64,000 nt of DNA from Himantopus leucocephalus (Eukaryota > Chordata > Aves > Charadriiformes > Recurvirostridae). The notes below the pieces were generated by a model. That model was not told where the DNA came from. It saw only the letters and a program-made list of their open reading frames with translations, and searched no databases. The stretch covers positions 6,949,209-7,013,208 of the forward strand of contig RSEF01000012.1 in the NCBI GenBank assembly GCA_003993805.1. Reading direction: 5' to 3'. The translations under genes were made by a program, and so were the position numbers. The stretch's first letter is position 1. Every line of letters starts with the position of its first letter. This document shows positions 13,213-25,115 of this stretch, in pieces.

Positions 13213-14041
13213 CTGTGGTCATGAAATAAAATTAAAGATCAATTTAACCGCCTGGAAGAAACAAACCTATAAATAAGTAGTCATAAAACCTAGAAGACAA
13301 GACAGGAAGAAACAAAATCTAACGAACAAGAATAGAGGCTGAAAATTTAATTCCAGAAGTAACTAAAGAAAAAGCTAACTTACTATTGAATAGTTCTGGG
13401 AAAGAAAGCAATTTACAATATTTTCTGGAAGCACTTGTCAGTCATACACATGCCCTGAAAAAGGCAGATTTTTATGTCTTAGACTGGAAACTCTTTAGGG
13501 CAGGGACTCCTAGTTTGCATAGACGTGAACAAACCGTAGCCTAAGGGGGCGTTCACACTGCTGTTGTAGGTGCGACACTTTCTGGTATAGACTTCTAAAC
13601 AAACAGTATTTCATTAGTCAACATCTACATAAATAATTAACCATTTTCCCAAAACTTCTGAATGAGGAGAACGTGGCCCAATAAATTCTAACACCAACTC
13701 CATATTTGCAGAAACATGTGCAACTGCTGGAAGAAGTTCTTATTCAACCTGTTCTAATTCAGACTGTAAAACCATCATAGAAAAGGTACAAACGAACCGA
13801 CCTGCAGCTCAAACATTTTTGGAGCACCAAATGGGGTATACTTAAGTAATTTTTTCACTGTATATTTTAAGAAAACACACACTGCCAAGCTAAAAGCGTT
13901 GCTTCATTAAGTCAGTGACAAAGTTCCTATCGCCTTCACTAGAACCAGGATTCATTCTCATGAAAGGAGCATAAGAATCTTGCCCAAAATTCAGGTTATT
14001 AATAAACACTGACGACTAATAAAGACAGAAAGGTAACTCAC

Positions 14042-14124
14042 TGCTGCCAAAAAGAAAATACATAGTGGAACCCAAAGGCACCTACATGCATATCCTTCTT
14101 CAGGACAGCAATTACAGTCTCACG
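14042..14124 (-). CDS. Candidate coding exon (phase 0-2)
   Basis: Minus strand. Acceptor TTGCTTAATCTAG, donor GCAGCA|GTGAGT. Only the phase 0-2 frame is open. It starts RETVIAVLKKDMHVGAFGF and ends with an aromatic run around HYVFSFWQ. It joins in phase to 16967-17223 upstream and 13173-13212 downstream. Unrecognised protein. Confidence 0.27.
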
Positions 14125-15604
14125 CTAGATTAAGCAATATGTTCAAAGGGTGAGGAAGAGGGAAATCATAGTATTACTCAATTCTTCAGCAGAGCAATTT
14201 CTTTTCTCTAGTTCTCAATGTTTATTTTAGAGATTTAATATCAGATATTCCAAACTGCAGTTCTGACGCTTCTTGAGCTTCATGGATAACTTATTAACCT
14301 GCTAGATAGAAAATTTTTTTAACCTCAAATAAAAAACTGGATTGTCTGATTTCTTGATTGGCTGACTGCCTGTATTCCAAGTCAAGCTCAACTTGTACAC
14401 ATAGACCTTGAAGTGTCTACTCATTTTGGGTGGGGAATTCTCTCCAGAGTACATATCCCAAGGGGTAAACATTTGTTGCTGTTTTTACTGCTTGCTGAGT
14501 GAGTTTTCTTCATTGCTGATTTGCAACATGACAAAAAACAAAGAATAACTCAGAATAAGAAGTACCAAGACAGAAACAACTTCTGCCTCTTTCCTTAGGG
14601 TAATAAAGCGTCTTGACTGTTCATTAAACACCGAGGCTGTAAAGCGTCAAGATTCTGTATGTTAGATGCTTTGCTGATTCAAAAGAATCTTTTAATGTCG
14701 CTTTCAGGTGACACTGAAAAGTCTTCTGTCTGATACACGGTCCTTTGGTTTTTTCCCAGCAAGAAAAACAGTAAATCATTGCAAATAGATCAGAATTTTC
14801 TCCTAAGTGTATTGTTTTGGAAAAAAAAATACATATATATATAGTCAGGAAGTTTTCTTCATCTTAAAGAGAACCCATACCCCTGGGTAGGTGGCACTGT
14901 GTGGTGACACTAAGAAGAGACAATTAAGGTTCCCTCAGGTGTTTCACCTGACAAAAACCATAAGAGACGGTCTGCTCCCTCAAAGTTTGTCAGATAGCAA
15001 GTTTTCCTTTTGGCATCCTGTGATAAGACCCTAACATCTATGGAAAAAAAAAATGAAGTAACCAAAAGATTTTAAGTGCAAGAAGAAATAACTGTTTCTA
15101 GACAGTTCTTGTCCCATTGCTTCCTAGGGTTCTGCTATTGGTCACAAAAGATAAGAAAAAGGAAATACAAAACACAGCACCATTTGACCTTTACATTTAG
15201 ATAATCCTGACTCCAGAAGCCAGCGCAGCTCCAACCGTATCCCACAGTACCTAGCCATAAAAAGAGAGAGAAAAGTCACAAGTGTATCACCAAACCCTTC
15301 TTTGCTGCAGCTGAGAGAAAGGTCCTCAAAATAAGGTGCCCTTGGTAAATGAAAAAATCTATGCACAACAGAAAGAAACCAAATCTATGCGTCTAACAAA
15401 ACGGCAAAACCAACTTTTTGGTTATGGGATGAACTTTCACTTCTGGTTGTTGCCGCTGAGCAACTTAGCCAACATTTGAAATTGTATAAATAAAGAAAGA
15501 ATTATCAAATCATCTTAAGGTAGTTCTCAAATCATTACGTCTACAGATTCTTGTATTTGTAGCACCAAGAGCCTGTTCTTACTCAACCAGCTTTATCTTC
15601 GCAC

Positions 15605-15636
15605 AAAAAAAAAAAAAGCTTTTTTTTTTTTTTTTT
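15605..15636. repeat. A-run/T-run palindrome around an AAGCTT centre
   Basis: Thirteen As, then GC, then seventeen Ts. This forms a near-perfect inverted repeat that could fold as a hairpin or be a replication or assembly weak point. It lies inside non-coding sequence. Confidence 0.85.
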
Positions 15637-16553
15637 TAAAGTTTTTTCCCCTTCACACTCCAATCCTCTATCAGCCCTGCTGTGTCCTCTTGCCAACTCT
15701 CCAGGGGTGCACACAGCTGAGCCACAGGAGCCTGTGGACTCTACAAGCTTGTTGACGAAGGTGTATCCCTGCCACTGCACTTAGCAGTTCCTCAAATGCT
15801 GATTCTTCTACCTGTGCGAAACTGCAATTTTACAAAATCGTCTTAAGGTAGAACTTAAGTTACTTAAGACAGAAGAACCTTAAGTAATGAACTTCTTTCA
15901 GAATATTTGTTCAACTATCTATCTATAAGAAAGCAGAGGTGAGATTGAGGAGGGGCAGGGGAACTTCAAAGCTCCAAGCCACAGGTCTCTCTCAGATTTT
16001 TGCAAAAACCACCTGAGGAAATATGTCAAGTGGTGGGTGTTATGCAGTGATTTTTCATTAATTTTAATTACTGTCATTCTATAGGATAGTGAGCATCCTC
16101 AGTCCTTCGCCTCCAAATTGCACTGGGATTTATGCCAAATTTCTTCTCCCTCTTTGGTTCCCTCAAGCAGTATTTAGTAATGGAAGCGCTTTAACATGTT
16201 TAAATAAGAAGTGTAAATGCCAAACGCTTCTGAATGAGAAGGAACCTGTATCTTAAATGGCATATGAAGCCTCTATTCATAATTCTATAAACTAAAAACC
16301 TGGACTATTTGGGATCAAATAAAAGGCTTGATGAGGCTTGAGAAGAGAGTAGATGGAACATCCTCATTTAAGGAAAAGCAAAACAAAACACAAAGCAACT
16401 CTAACTTTTCATAACCATTAATATTGCCTACTGAGGGTGAAGGGGGGAGGAAGAGACAAAACCCCACAATCAATTCCCTTGACGGTAGCTTATTGTTTTA
16501 CTTTAAAAAAATTAAATATTGTCTGCACCATATTTTCAATACAGGTAACTAGG

Positions 16554-16573
16554 AATAATAATAATAATAATTT
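16554..16573. repeat. (AAT)n microsatellite
   Basis: About six perfect AAT units on the plus strand. Confidence 0.9.
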
Positions 16574-16966
16574 AGTCCTGGCTTCCTTGAGCCATGATGA
16601 CTCCAGATCCCATTCTCCTCTCACATCCCTCAACAAGGATACGAGAACTGCTTTTCAAACTCAGGCATCTTTGTTGCAGTGCTCATTATCAGATAAATTA
16701 GTCTGACAGGGCAGAAGTCACGCGCCTGCACAGAGGACTCAACGCGCTGTGTTTGGAGCTAGCGAGACATGAGCCATGGCCAGTCCAGAAGGAGCACAGC
16801 CACATTAGCGTGGTCTTCAGCCCAGAAGACACAGCCCAGGTCTTCAACCCCCTACCTCCTAGGAGGCAAGCAAAAACAAAACAACAAAAAAAGTGAAAAA
16901 GAAACCAGCAAACTAGAAGTTATCATCTTGGGAATGATCATTAATGGCTTGAGAACAAGATCTTAC

Positions 16967-17223
16967 TTGTTTGTGAAGTAAAGATTTCATTAAAGCGTGA
17001 ATGCTAACTGGGAAGCTTAGAGGCAGCAGCCCCAACACTTCAGATTTCCTGTTCTCCCACTCGGATAGCAGCTGATGGGGCAGAGACGGCAATTCCACGT
17101 TAGTTACAAGTATCTCATGATAGCTGTGGTGTGTTTGCCAAAATAGAGACTTTCCTTCCAAAAAGCAGTATTTGTGACGATTCATTTGAATGAGACTTTC
17201 ATCCAGATTTGCTGCACCAAGCG
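16967..17223 (-). CDS. Candidate coding exon, longest of the minus-strand set
   Basis: Minus strand, 257 bases, phase 1 to 0, one open frame of 85 codons. The acceptor is ATTTTGGTTGCAG and the donor CAAACAA|GTAAGA is strong. The translation begins LGAANLDESLIQMNRHKYC, continues through HSYHEILVTNVELPSLPHQL and a Trp-rich region, and ends with an amphipathic stretch near SIHALMKSLLHKQ. It has mixed polar and aliphatic composition typical of a folded soluble protein. I cannot name it. It is the best single internal exon candidate. It still needs homology or RNA support. Confidence 0.38.
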
Positions 17224-17294
17224 CTGCAACCAAAATTAATGCTCAACAAAAAGGAGAAGCCAGACTGTATGCGTGCCCATGGCAGTCAGTTTAC

Positions 17295-17315
17295 CTTCAG
17301 AGACATTCCCCACTC
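17295..17315 (-). CDS. Possible 21-bp microexon
   Basis: Minus strand. A strong acceptor (CCGTTCTTCTTTAG) is followed only 21 bases later by a donor (CTGAAG|GTAAAC), phase 1-1, encoding VGNVSE. The intron to 16967-17223 would be 71 bases, short even for birds. It may be chance or the end of a longer exon. Confidence 0.15.
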
Positions 17316-18445
17316 CTAAAGAAGAACGGAGGTCCAACGAACAAACATCCACTAATTTTCCTCAGCTTTCCACAGTTAACCAAACAGCAACTCACCATTT
17401 TTTTTTTCTGGTTTGTATTCTTCCACACCCACAAGTGGAGCTCACCCACAAGCTCAGCCATTTTTCACGTTAACAAACGTCAGTAGAAGCGGGAGTACCT
17501 TCCACCCTCCACAAAAAAAGTGCCAGCTTGGGATCTCAACTAAATACAGTTACCATTTCTTTCCAAATGCACCTACATTATCTTCTCAAAGCTATTCCAG
17601 CTGAAAGAAGTCCTTCATCTATGCCTCTTAACTACCTTTGTAGCAAGGCTCCTTGTCATGCTTGCCCGGCCCCAGGCTTGCTTTGCCCCACCTTCCCCAC
17701 TTCTCCTATTCTCTTTAGGTAAAAGCCAGTCCCGTGCCAGACCCTGGGCTTTCACAACACCTTTTGCTCAATGTCGCCTACAGAAAGCCTCCTGAAGAGG
17801 CGCTCTCAATCTGAACAGGAGGGTTTGGGTTCGGGGTTTTTTGGGGGGGCGGTCTCTGTGTGCGTGTGTCCCATCCCACCAACTGCAAAGTTCTCCCCGC
17901 ATCATCACCAGCCTGAAGAAATCTGCCATTGTGCAGTTCGATAATCTCTTTGTGGTACAATTTTCCTGCAACTACTCAAAATCTCAGGATTCAGAAAGTG
18001 AAATCTGGGGTGCAAATGTGTGCTGGAGACTATTTAGAGACCTAAATTTAACAGAGATACATCCAAGGTTGAGTTACAACTAAGTTACAGAAGTACCCTT
18101 CAACGTTCAAATGAAGATACTAGAAGGGATTTTCTCATTCACTCTCCAAGTTGTTTTTCACCTATAAAATATATCTATTTGTCTTGAAACTAAGTTCAGC
18201 TATTTTGGATTCTATTTAAATTCATTAACCAGCACTGCGTAGTGGAAGGAGTCAGCAAGTGCACAACACCAATGTGATGGATACATTGTCCTTCATTCTC
18301 AGACTGCAATTACTACTTCAAGTCACTCCAGGTGGATTTGGCCCAAAAATCTCCTTCAGTTTCTGCTTGACATAGAACAACAATATCAAGTGGAACTCCA
18401 CCATGTGCCACAGGGGTCTGTCACAGCTTCCAGGCTGTAGGATAC

Positions 18446-18471
18446 CTCGCAGCAAGGCCCTGGCTGTACAG
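18446..18471 (-). CDS. Possible 26-bp microexon
   Basis: Minus strand. Acceptor TTATCTTCTGTCTTCAAAG is very good and the donor GCGAG|GTATCC is fair. Phase 2-1 would link candidates near 19.4-19.6 kb with 17295-17315. It encodes about eight residues (CTARALLR). Too short to judge by frame. Confidence 0.15.
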
Positions 18472-19389
18472 CTTTGAAGACAGAAGATAACAATGAAACA
18501 GCGGTCTGGGAAAAGCAATGAATGCTTTCATGCAGTAAAGAGCTGTCCCTTCAGGTATCTAAATTGAAATCTGAATTAAATTTCTGTCTTTAAATTGAAA
18601 TCCCACCCAAAGACAGAACTTCTATCACTTGGGNCCCCAAAGCACACCCCACCCCCCCAATTTCAACAATAGCTTTATTTTTCAATTTTCTGGCCAAAAA
18701 ACAGAGTGGAAAATGAGTTGAAATGAATTTGAGATAAAAGATCACAAAAGATTGGAGGAGGTTAATTATTCCATTTAAAAAAAAAATCAGATAACTATTT
18801 TATTTCCAAAAAGAAACTAAAACAATTTAAATTAAAAGCTTTAGAACTATTCTTTTTTGACCCTTCTAAAGGTTTTACTGGTGTCAGTTCTTGGCTGAAA
18901 TATTTACTTGAAACTATTGAATCTAGCTGCAGTCTGTGTGCTGAAGGCTCCCTTAGGGATCCATTCGACTCTGGTCACAGCAGAATTTCAGCTTTGTTCT
19001 CACTAGATCTGATTTTGGTCTTCAAGACTTCAACACCAAAGACAAGGAAGATAGAATAATCAGGAAGTGGAAATTCTTACACACATCTGCAGAGTACAAC
19101 AGATTCATAAAAAACTAGAGTGGCACGTGAAAGCAATGCGTCCAAGATGTTAGATATAAAACAGTGAAGTCCGCATGACAAAGAAACAGGTCAGGACTTT
19201 TTCAGTGGCTACAGAAGAACAACAGAAAGTACCATCTGTGCTGTCTTTGGGTCACATTTGATAATGCAGAGATCAATTTTCTGTAGGGAGGGGATATTTC
19301 ACTATGCGAGTATTTCATATGAGTACGCGGTAGTCAGTGGAATGTTTAAATTGCACAAGTTGGACCTGAAATTGTTCTGCATTCTCTAC

Positions 19390-19477
19390 CTGTTAAAAAG
19401 GTAACGCAGAAGAAGCGCAGAGAGTATCGTTACCTTCCCCCATTCCCATGCTGTGCTCTCTTTTGTAACAGTTTCCA
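19390..19477 (-). CDS. Candidate coding exon (phase 1-2), competes with 19523-19578
   Basis: Minus strand. Acceptor CTGTGGATCTAAG, donor TTAACAG|GTAGAG. The phase 1-2 frame begins ETVTKESTAWEWGK and ends in an aliphatic run near LSALLLRYLFN. Protein-like composition, but an alternative segment just upstream (19523-19578, phase 0-2, LDIKSAPCSSLVQGFRLL) has a better donor and fits the phase of 20233-20277. Only 45 bases separate the two, so at most one is an exon of a given transcript. Confidence 0.2.
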
Positions 19478-20232
19478 CTTAGATCCACAGATAAGACATT
19501 AATGAGAATTCTTCATATTCACCTTAACAGTCTAAATCCTTGCACTAATGAGGAGCACGGAGCACTTTTTATATCAAGCTGTGGTGTTTGTTTACCTTTG
19601 CATGACACATTAGAGCCCAACCTCCAAGAAATATAACAAGGTCACTCCTTTACTGGTATTCTCTGTAGTTGTTTGGCACCGAGATTTGGACTTGTGAAGA
19701 GACACATCTTTCAGCATCAGCAGATTTAGAGAATACACGCTCTGCTTTGAAATACGGGGAAATTGATCCTGCAGGGCTGTTTACTTCATCAACACACCTT
19801 TAAGTGCTATCAGGGCACCTGCATGTTGCGTAATTGCTATTTTTCTCTCAACCAAACATCAGCAAAATTTGTACTAGGTAAATTATAATCATAGGGAGTG
19901 CTACAGCCAATTTTCACAGTTCATATTTAAAAAAAGAAAAAAGTTAATTAGCAAGATCTATTCTGGAGCCTTCCTGCTCTCTTCCTTTATTACACGCCCC
20001 CTGAACTGGCATTAGCTTTGGAAAGGTAGTTTATTTGAGCATACATGATAACCTGGTACATACATATGCTTTCCTTTGCGTAAAGCTTTCATACAAAGTC
20101 TCAGATTAAGAATTGTTCAGAAAGACTCAGTCTTCCACGATATTTTGCAGAAGTTAGATTTGCCCGCGTGGTTTTGGTACAAGGGAACAAAGCAGTACGA
20201 CAGAACAGTGTGAGCAGTAGTATATTGCTCAC

Positions 20233-20277
20233 CTTAATTTTTTTAGCCAGCTCTTTTCCTAGCTCAGGTGACGAGGC
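20233..20277 (-). CDS. Candidate 15-codon exon (phase 0-0)
   Basis: Minus strand. The donor AATTAAG|GTGAGC is strong and the acceptor GACTTTAAG is weak. The frame reads ASSPELGKELAKKIK, a likely helical lysine-rich segment. Longer versions upstream hit stops in all frames, so if real the exon must start about here. Confidence 0.22.
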
Positions 20278-21167
20278 CTTAAAGTCTCACAGCTGTTTAG
20301 AGCAAAAACATCCCCTTCTCCCAGCTTTGAGTTGAGTTTGTGACTATGCAGTTAAGCCAGTGACCGGGCAGTTAAGTCATGCCCAGTCCTCAGTGGCAGC
20401 GAGCAAGGATTAAAAACCAGTTCAGCTCTCATCAGCTGAGCCTCGGAAGGCTGCAGATTGCCTGCACTGAAGCAAAGCAGCGTTAGGTCAACACACGACA
20501 CCACCAGACAGAAAGCATTTCCAAAAAGTTATACACTTTGTAAGGACTTAAGTTAAAAAGTGGTAACAGTTTGGAGACTACATTCAAGGTCGCAGATTTC
20601 AGAAGAGGAATGAAGCATTACTATCCCCGTTTATGGCTAAGCAAATGCATAAAGCGCAGACACATGGAAAGATTTATCTGTAGTCACTTCTGACTCACAG
20701 TAGATTTTGAAATAGCACCAGGTCTTCAGCCCCGCAGTTTCACACACGAGGCCTGACTGACACTACGTCACTTGATATAGCCACTGACAGTCGGTTTTCA
20801 ATAGACATTTTTTCAGTTTTATTTTCCTGAGCTCTTAAAATAGGGGTTTTTTTTTCACCTGGTTCACTAGCATTATTTAAATTCTATGCCCACAGCTTCA
20901 AAGTTAGACTGTCCTATTAATTATGTTCTATTCCTTGAACTTAATGAAGATAATCCTTTGCACCCTGGGATCTACAAACAGACCCTTCCCATCGCCCCAA
21001 GTTGCAGCCCCCTTTTCTCCAAGCAGAAGTCACAGCTAACACAGCAGCAGTCGCTCTGCTAGGAACGCCTCCTTTGCACTAACGCCTCCTTTGCTATGTT
21101 TTCACAGTACGATTAAGCTCCACAGGCAAGATTTGAGCTTCCTTTGCTGTTTCAGCCTACCCATCAC

Positions 21168-21215
21168 CTCTCGCGCTTCTGTGCAATTCCATGCCAGATG
21201 TTGTACTGTACTGAT
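21168..21215 (-). CDS. Candidate 16-codon exon (phase 0-0)
   Basis: Minus strand. The acceptor has a long T-rich tract ending TTATGTATAG and the donor is CGAGAG|GTGATG. In phase 0 it reads ISTVQHLAWNCTEARE, but all three frames are open, so the reading is set only by the phases of 21484-21523 and 20233-20277. Confidence 0.2.
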
Positions 21216-21483
21216 CTATACATAATGAAAACTAGTAGAGCTAATCTAAGAAAGTAAATTAAATGAGATTTCATCAACACGTTCATTTTTTCTATACATT
21301 CCCCAAAGAACAATGCAAACCTTGAGATTCTTTGTTTAGAGGACTCCTTCCCTCTCACTTTTTGATGCACATTAATACAACTTCCTTGACCTGACCTTGT
21401 CCAACTGTTCTTTTTAAAACCCACTATGACAGACTACAACACGCAGCAGTGCTGTCTTGCCAACAAAAGGCCCCAATCTTCAC

Positions 21484-21523
21484 CTGTGGATGAGCTGCAT
21501 TTTCTGTAGCCATTAGAAAAAAG
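21484..21523 (-). CDS. Candidate 40-bp exon (phase 2-0)
   Basis: Minus strand. Acceptor TTTTTTCCTAAAG, donor CATCCACAG|GTGAAG, both good. In phase 2-0 it encodes FFLMATENAAHPQ, with a cysteine codon formed across the junction with 22042-22190. Not recognised. Confidence 0.24.
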
Positions 21524-22041
21524 CTTTAGGAAAAAACACATCAGAATATTACTCTGGACCAAGAATATAAGCCTATTTTTTGAAGGGTCTGGTAAATCTT
21601 TCCTTTCAGCACTTCCTTCTATTCCTCATGAAGTTATTTACAAAACAACAACAAAACCCCAAATTTTGAAGAGATTAAGAACCAACACAACTCCTCCCAT
21701 TGCCACTCTCCAGGCTTAATGCTATGACACAGTTCATCAGTCTCAGAATTTGGGCTCAGTGTCCGGCTTCAGGCGTATCTTCAAGCGCACATTGACAGGA
21801 TGCTGCCTAACTACTAAAATAACAAGCCATGGTTTAACTCTGTACATAATATAATGGTGGAAAGTATAGAGCACTTGCCAGAATGAATATATGGATGAAT
21901 AAGGATGCTTAAGGGTATGCAACAGTAAATAGATATTTCTCATGTGACTGATCAGAGTGAAAACTATATTCCAGTTTATTACATAGCCTGCAGACATAAA
22001 ATTGAATAGTAATTGTTTGAACTAGATTCAGCAATACCTAC

Positions 22042-22190
22042 CACAATCCACTAATGAGAGAGACCTGTGTTGTCTTGCACTTTTGGATTAAGATTGTTGA
22101 ATACATTGTATTTTTAGAACAGCAATAAGGAGCTCCTACATTGCTCATGAAGCACATGACACAAAAGTTTAACCAGGTAGAACAACTAGT
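22042..22190 (-). CDS. Candidate cysteine-rich coding exon (phase 0-2)
   Basis: Minus strand, 149 bases. Acceptor GTTCTTTACTAGCCAG is good and the donor TTGTG|GTAGGT is fair. The single open frame has 49 codons, starting TSCSTWLNFCVMCFMSNVG, then a CC pair and QKCKTTQ. Six cysteines are visible (residues 3, 10, 13, 23, 24, 38). The first third is hydrophobic but interrupted by polar residues, so I do not call a membrane segment. In phase with 23048-23134 and 21484-21523. Confidence 0.33.
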
Positions 22191-22511
22191 CTGGCTAGTA
22201 AAGAACTGCAACCTGAGAAAAGCTGGGATAATTCGACTTCTACACGGCACAAGAGACAAGTCTGCAGTCCAATTCAAGACTACTCTGGGTCACTAGATGA
22301 CTTGCACTGGTTTCACTGGATTTTACCCAGGTCTATATTGAGGCCAGTTAAGAAAGATAGCAAATTAGTGTCTATGGAGCAGTTCTGCCTTTTTTTTTTA
22401 AATTCTTTTTTGTTAAATCTGGTCCTGCTTGGCACTGGAAGTCCCTTTAAAACAACAAATCTTCTGTATGTTTGTGTAACGTATACAAGACCCAGATGAA
22501 AAAAAAGTAGA

Positions 22512-22512
22512 N
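22512..22512. other. Single N with repeated flanks
   Basis: The bases left of the N (an A-run then GTAG) recur right of it after GCAGATT. This resembles two contig ends that overlap but were joined with one N. The open frames reported through it are not reliable. Confidence 0.7.
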
Positions 22513-23047
22513 GCAGATTAAAAAAAAAAAGTAGAGATCTCCATCTCATAAGAAGTTTTGGGAATAACTATAGGAAATCCGTACAACCTTAAACATCTAG
22601 CAAGAATGTGTACAAAGACTGATAAACTTCTTCAGGAGTAACTGATGCAGAACAACACCCGATGAGGCTTCTGGCTTCACAATCTGCTATTAACACCAAA
22701 GCACAAGAACGTAAGCATGAGTGCCAACACATGTCAGCTTCATTATTTAGAGAAAAACGAACATACATTTATCACGGGCAGCACTGACACATCAAAGTGC
22801 CGATTACATGCCACTGTAGGGCTACCCAAACTTAATTGCTCCATGGTTGTTCACCATCAGTACTGCAAAAACGTTGCAGACCGACCCGTGTTGATTCAAA
22901 GGAAAGGACGGAGCTTGTTACATCAGAGATGAGGCTGCTGGACCAGAGAGAAGACACCAAGCAGTACAGAGAAAACAAACAAGCAAATAAACAACCTCAG
23001 CAGTTTTAATTGCTTCCCTGCCTATCCTGTGCAGGCCTTGTTCTTAC

Positions 23048-23134
23048 CAGCAAGTAATGCCTTAAAGAAAGCGGGAGCAAAGCAAACGCACAGCGTGGGG
23101 AAGGGACTCGAGCGTTGTCACACCCAAACCATAC
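23048..23134 (-). CDS. Candidate 29-codon exon with strong splice sites
   Basis: Minus strand. The acceptor has a 30-base nearly pure pyrimidine tract ending TTCTTCTTAG, and the donor is TGCTG|GTAAGA. The 87-base segment is open in phase 0-0, reading VWFGCDNARVPSPRCAFALL then PLSLRHYLL. It contains seven CpGs in an otherwise CpG-poor neighbourhood, as coding exons often do. This is the best splice-site pair in the set. Protein unrecognised. Confidence 0.36.
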
Positions 23135-23259
23135 CTAAGAAGAAAAAGGAGGAGCAAGGTAAAAAGATCTGAGTGACTCCGTCATGTTGGGAGGTTGCTC
23201 GCTTTTCTTTTAACAGCTACCACTCAGATCACTCATGAAGAGTAATTACACTTCAGAGA

Positions 23260-23279
23260 TAAATAAATAAATAAATAAA
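23260..23279. repeat. (AAAT)n microsatellite
   Basis: Five tandem ATAA/AAAT units on the plus strand. Confidence 0.9.
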
Positions 23280-23632
23280 GGAAAATCCCAAACAATACAT
23301 GACATACATAGATTTATCACTTCCCAACCACCAAAAACACAGTGCATATCCAGAAACCAGGAAAAGAGACACCATTATCCAGAAAAAGACCTCCAAAACA
23401 ACAACAAAAACAACCCAACCTCAAAAATAGCAAAATAGTGTGGAAAATCAACTCTTTTATGGCTATAGCACTTCAGAAATTATGCGGATCTCCATATAGC
23501 AGCTAAGCAAAGAACAGTACTATAGTCTTCACATTACTTACTTCCTGAGCATCACTATTTGACACAAGACCACAATCATAAAAACAGGCTCAGTACAGAG
23601 ACATCCCTCTCTTCCCACACCCTCTAACATAC

Positions 23633-23689
23633 CGCAGTACGCTCCTGCTTGGAGTCTTAGCCATGAATCTCAGGACTGCTGGTTTTCCT
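23633..23689 (-). CDS. Candidate 57-bp exon (phase 2-2)
   Basis: Minus strand. Acceptor AATTCTTGTCCTGCAAG, donor TACTGCG|GTATGT. Only the phase 2-2 frame is open, reading GKPAVLRFMAKTPSRSVL. To reach 23048-23134 in frame a 13-base microexon (23542-23554, donor CAGGAA|GTAAGT) would be needed, which is a weakness of the model. Confidence 0.24.
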
Positions 23690-24848
23690 CTTGCAGGACA
23701 AGAATTGTACATGGTGTAATCGGAGCTTTCAACGTAATCAGAGCAGAAAGCTTCCCAGAACTACAGAGCTAACAAAAATGGAAAAATAAGACCATAATAC
23801 TGAATAACCCAATACCCACCCCACCACCACGCCCCTAACCCCCTTTTATTTTCACTCTCAACAGGCTCAGGTATAAGCGTTCAGATTCAGTCAACAGTTA
23901 GGTTTACCCACAGCCATGGGTAAATAAGGGTGAACTAGACCACAGAGAAAGTGAGCAACCATTTCTAACCCCAAAGAATATTTGACAGTCAAAGCTCTTT
24001 CTCTAAAACACGTGACAGCAACTCAAAAACAGACAGAAACCAACTGCAGGACATGCTTACCCTACCATCACTGTGACGAGGAGACCACAGGAAGACACGA
24101 GGCTGTTGGGCTGAGCCTGCCCTGAGCGCAGAAGGTGCTTGCCCAGCCCTGGAAACCCCCATTTGGAACCACAGCTGAGGCAGGGAAGAAGCACCAATTT
24201 CCACCTGCACCCAGCAGCACCTGTGCCAAGAGCCCACCACAGCCCCAGGCCCTCTCCAGGTGCTTTATTTACGTCCTCTTGGCTTTCATTTAAGGAGACC
24301 GACAGAAATGTTTTTCTCACAACAAAAAAGAAGTAAAAGTAAGGAGGGAGCATAATAAAATGTGATGTGCAGAGGTGTGGGGTTTTTTTTCCTTTTCCTA
24401 TACCAATACCAGTGGCTTCATTGCAGTCACTCTTCACTTAACGCGAGGGCGCTGGGGGTCTCGTTCAAAGTATTAAGAAATATTTTGTCTTAAAACTAAA
24501 ACTGATACATAGCTCAAGGCTGCTCACTACTGGCCTCAGAGCCCTACAAGGTAGCCTGCAAACTATATTATTTTTGTGATAAATGGAAAGAACATAACAG
24601 TGACCATTTTTCAAATAGTTTTTCATTAATCTGCTTTTAGGGTGCAGTCCAGAATTTGGACTGAACTATAATTTAGATTCTGCTCAAATTCTGGCATCTG
24701 TAAATGTACCAGATCTGACATTTACAGGGAAAGCCTAACATTTGAGTGAGCCAATTATTTTTGGAACAAACATTGCCAGGAATTAATATGCATGGATGTT
24801 TTCTAAAGGAAAAGATGCATTCAAATCTATCATTTTATTGTCACTTAC

Positions 24849-24872
24849 ATGTAGCTTGTAGCAGTGCGTGAG
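24849..24872 (-). CDS. Possible 24-bp microexon
   Basis: Minus strand. A very good acceptor (long pyrimidine tract ending CACTCTGCAG) is followed 24 bases later by a good donor (CTACAT|GTAAGT). All frames are open. It may be a real microexon or an unused site pair. Confidence 0.15.
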
Positions 24873-25115
24873 CTGCAGAGTGAAATACAGTGAGGGGAAG
24901 GAGAATAACGGTGATATAAAACAACAGAATAGAGTGTAACTGGACACTCTCCTTTCTTACACAATATCGCACCTGAGCAGTACTGTATTGTAGAGTATTA
25001 TTACACAGTGCAACACAATACTGCACCTGAGGCACAACGCCATGCTCAGGTTCTAGCTCTTTCCTATGGCTCCTGAGATGTAGCAGTAACTTACACTACT
25101 CTCTGGAGTATGTTT

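Noticed and set aside
24057..24437. 126-codon minus-strand frame with a strong acceptor and donor
   Set aside because: G-rich, low-complexity residue mix (Gly/Leu/Trp-rich), several equally good internal acceptors, and other frames open. Looks like GC-rich non-coding DNA.
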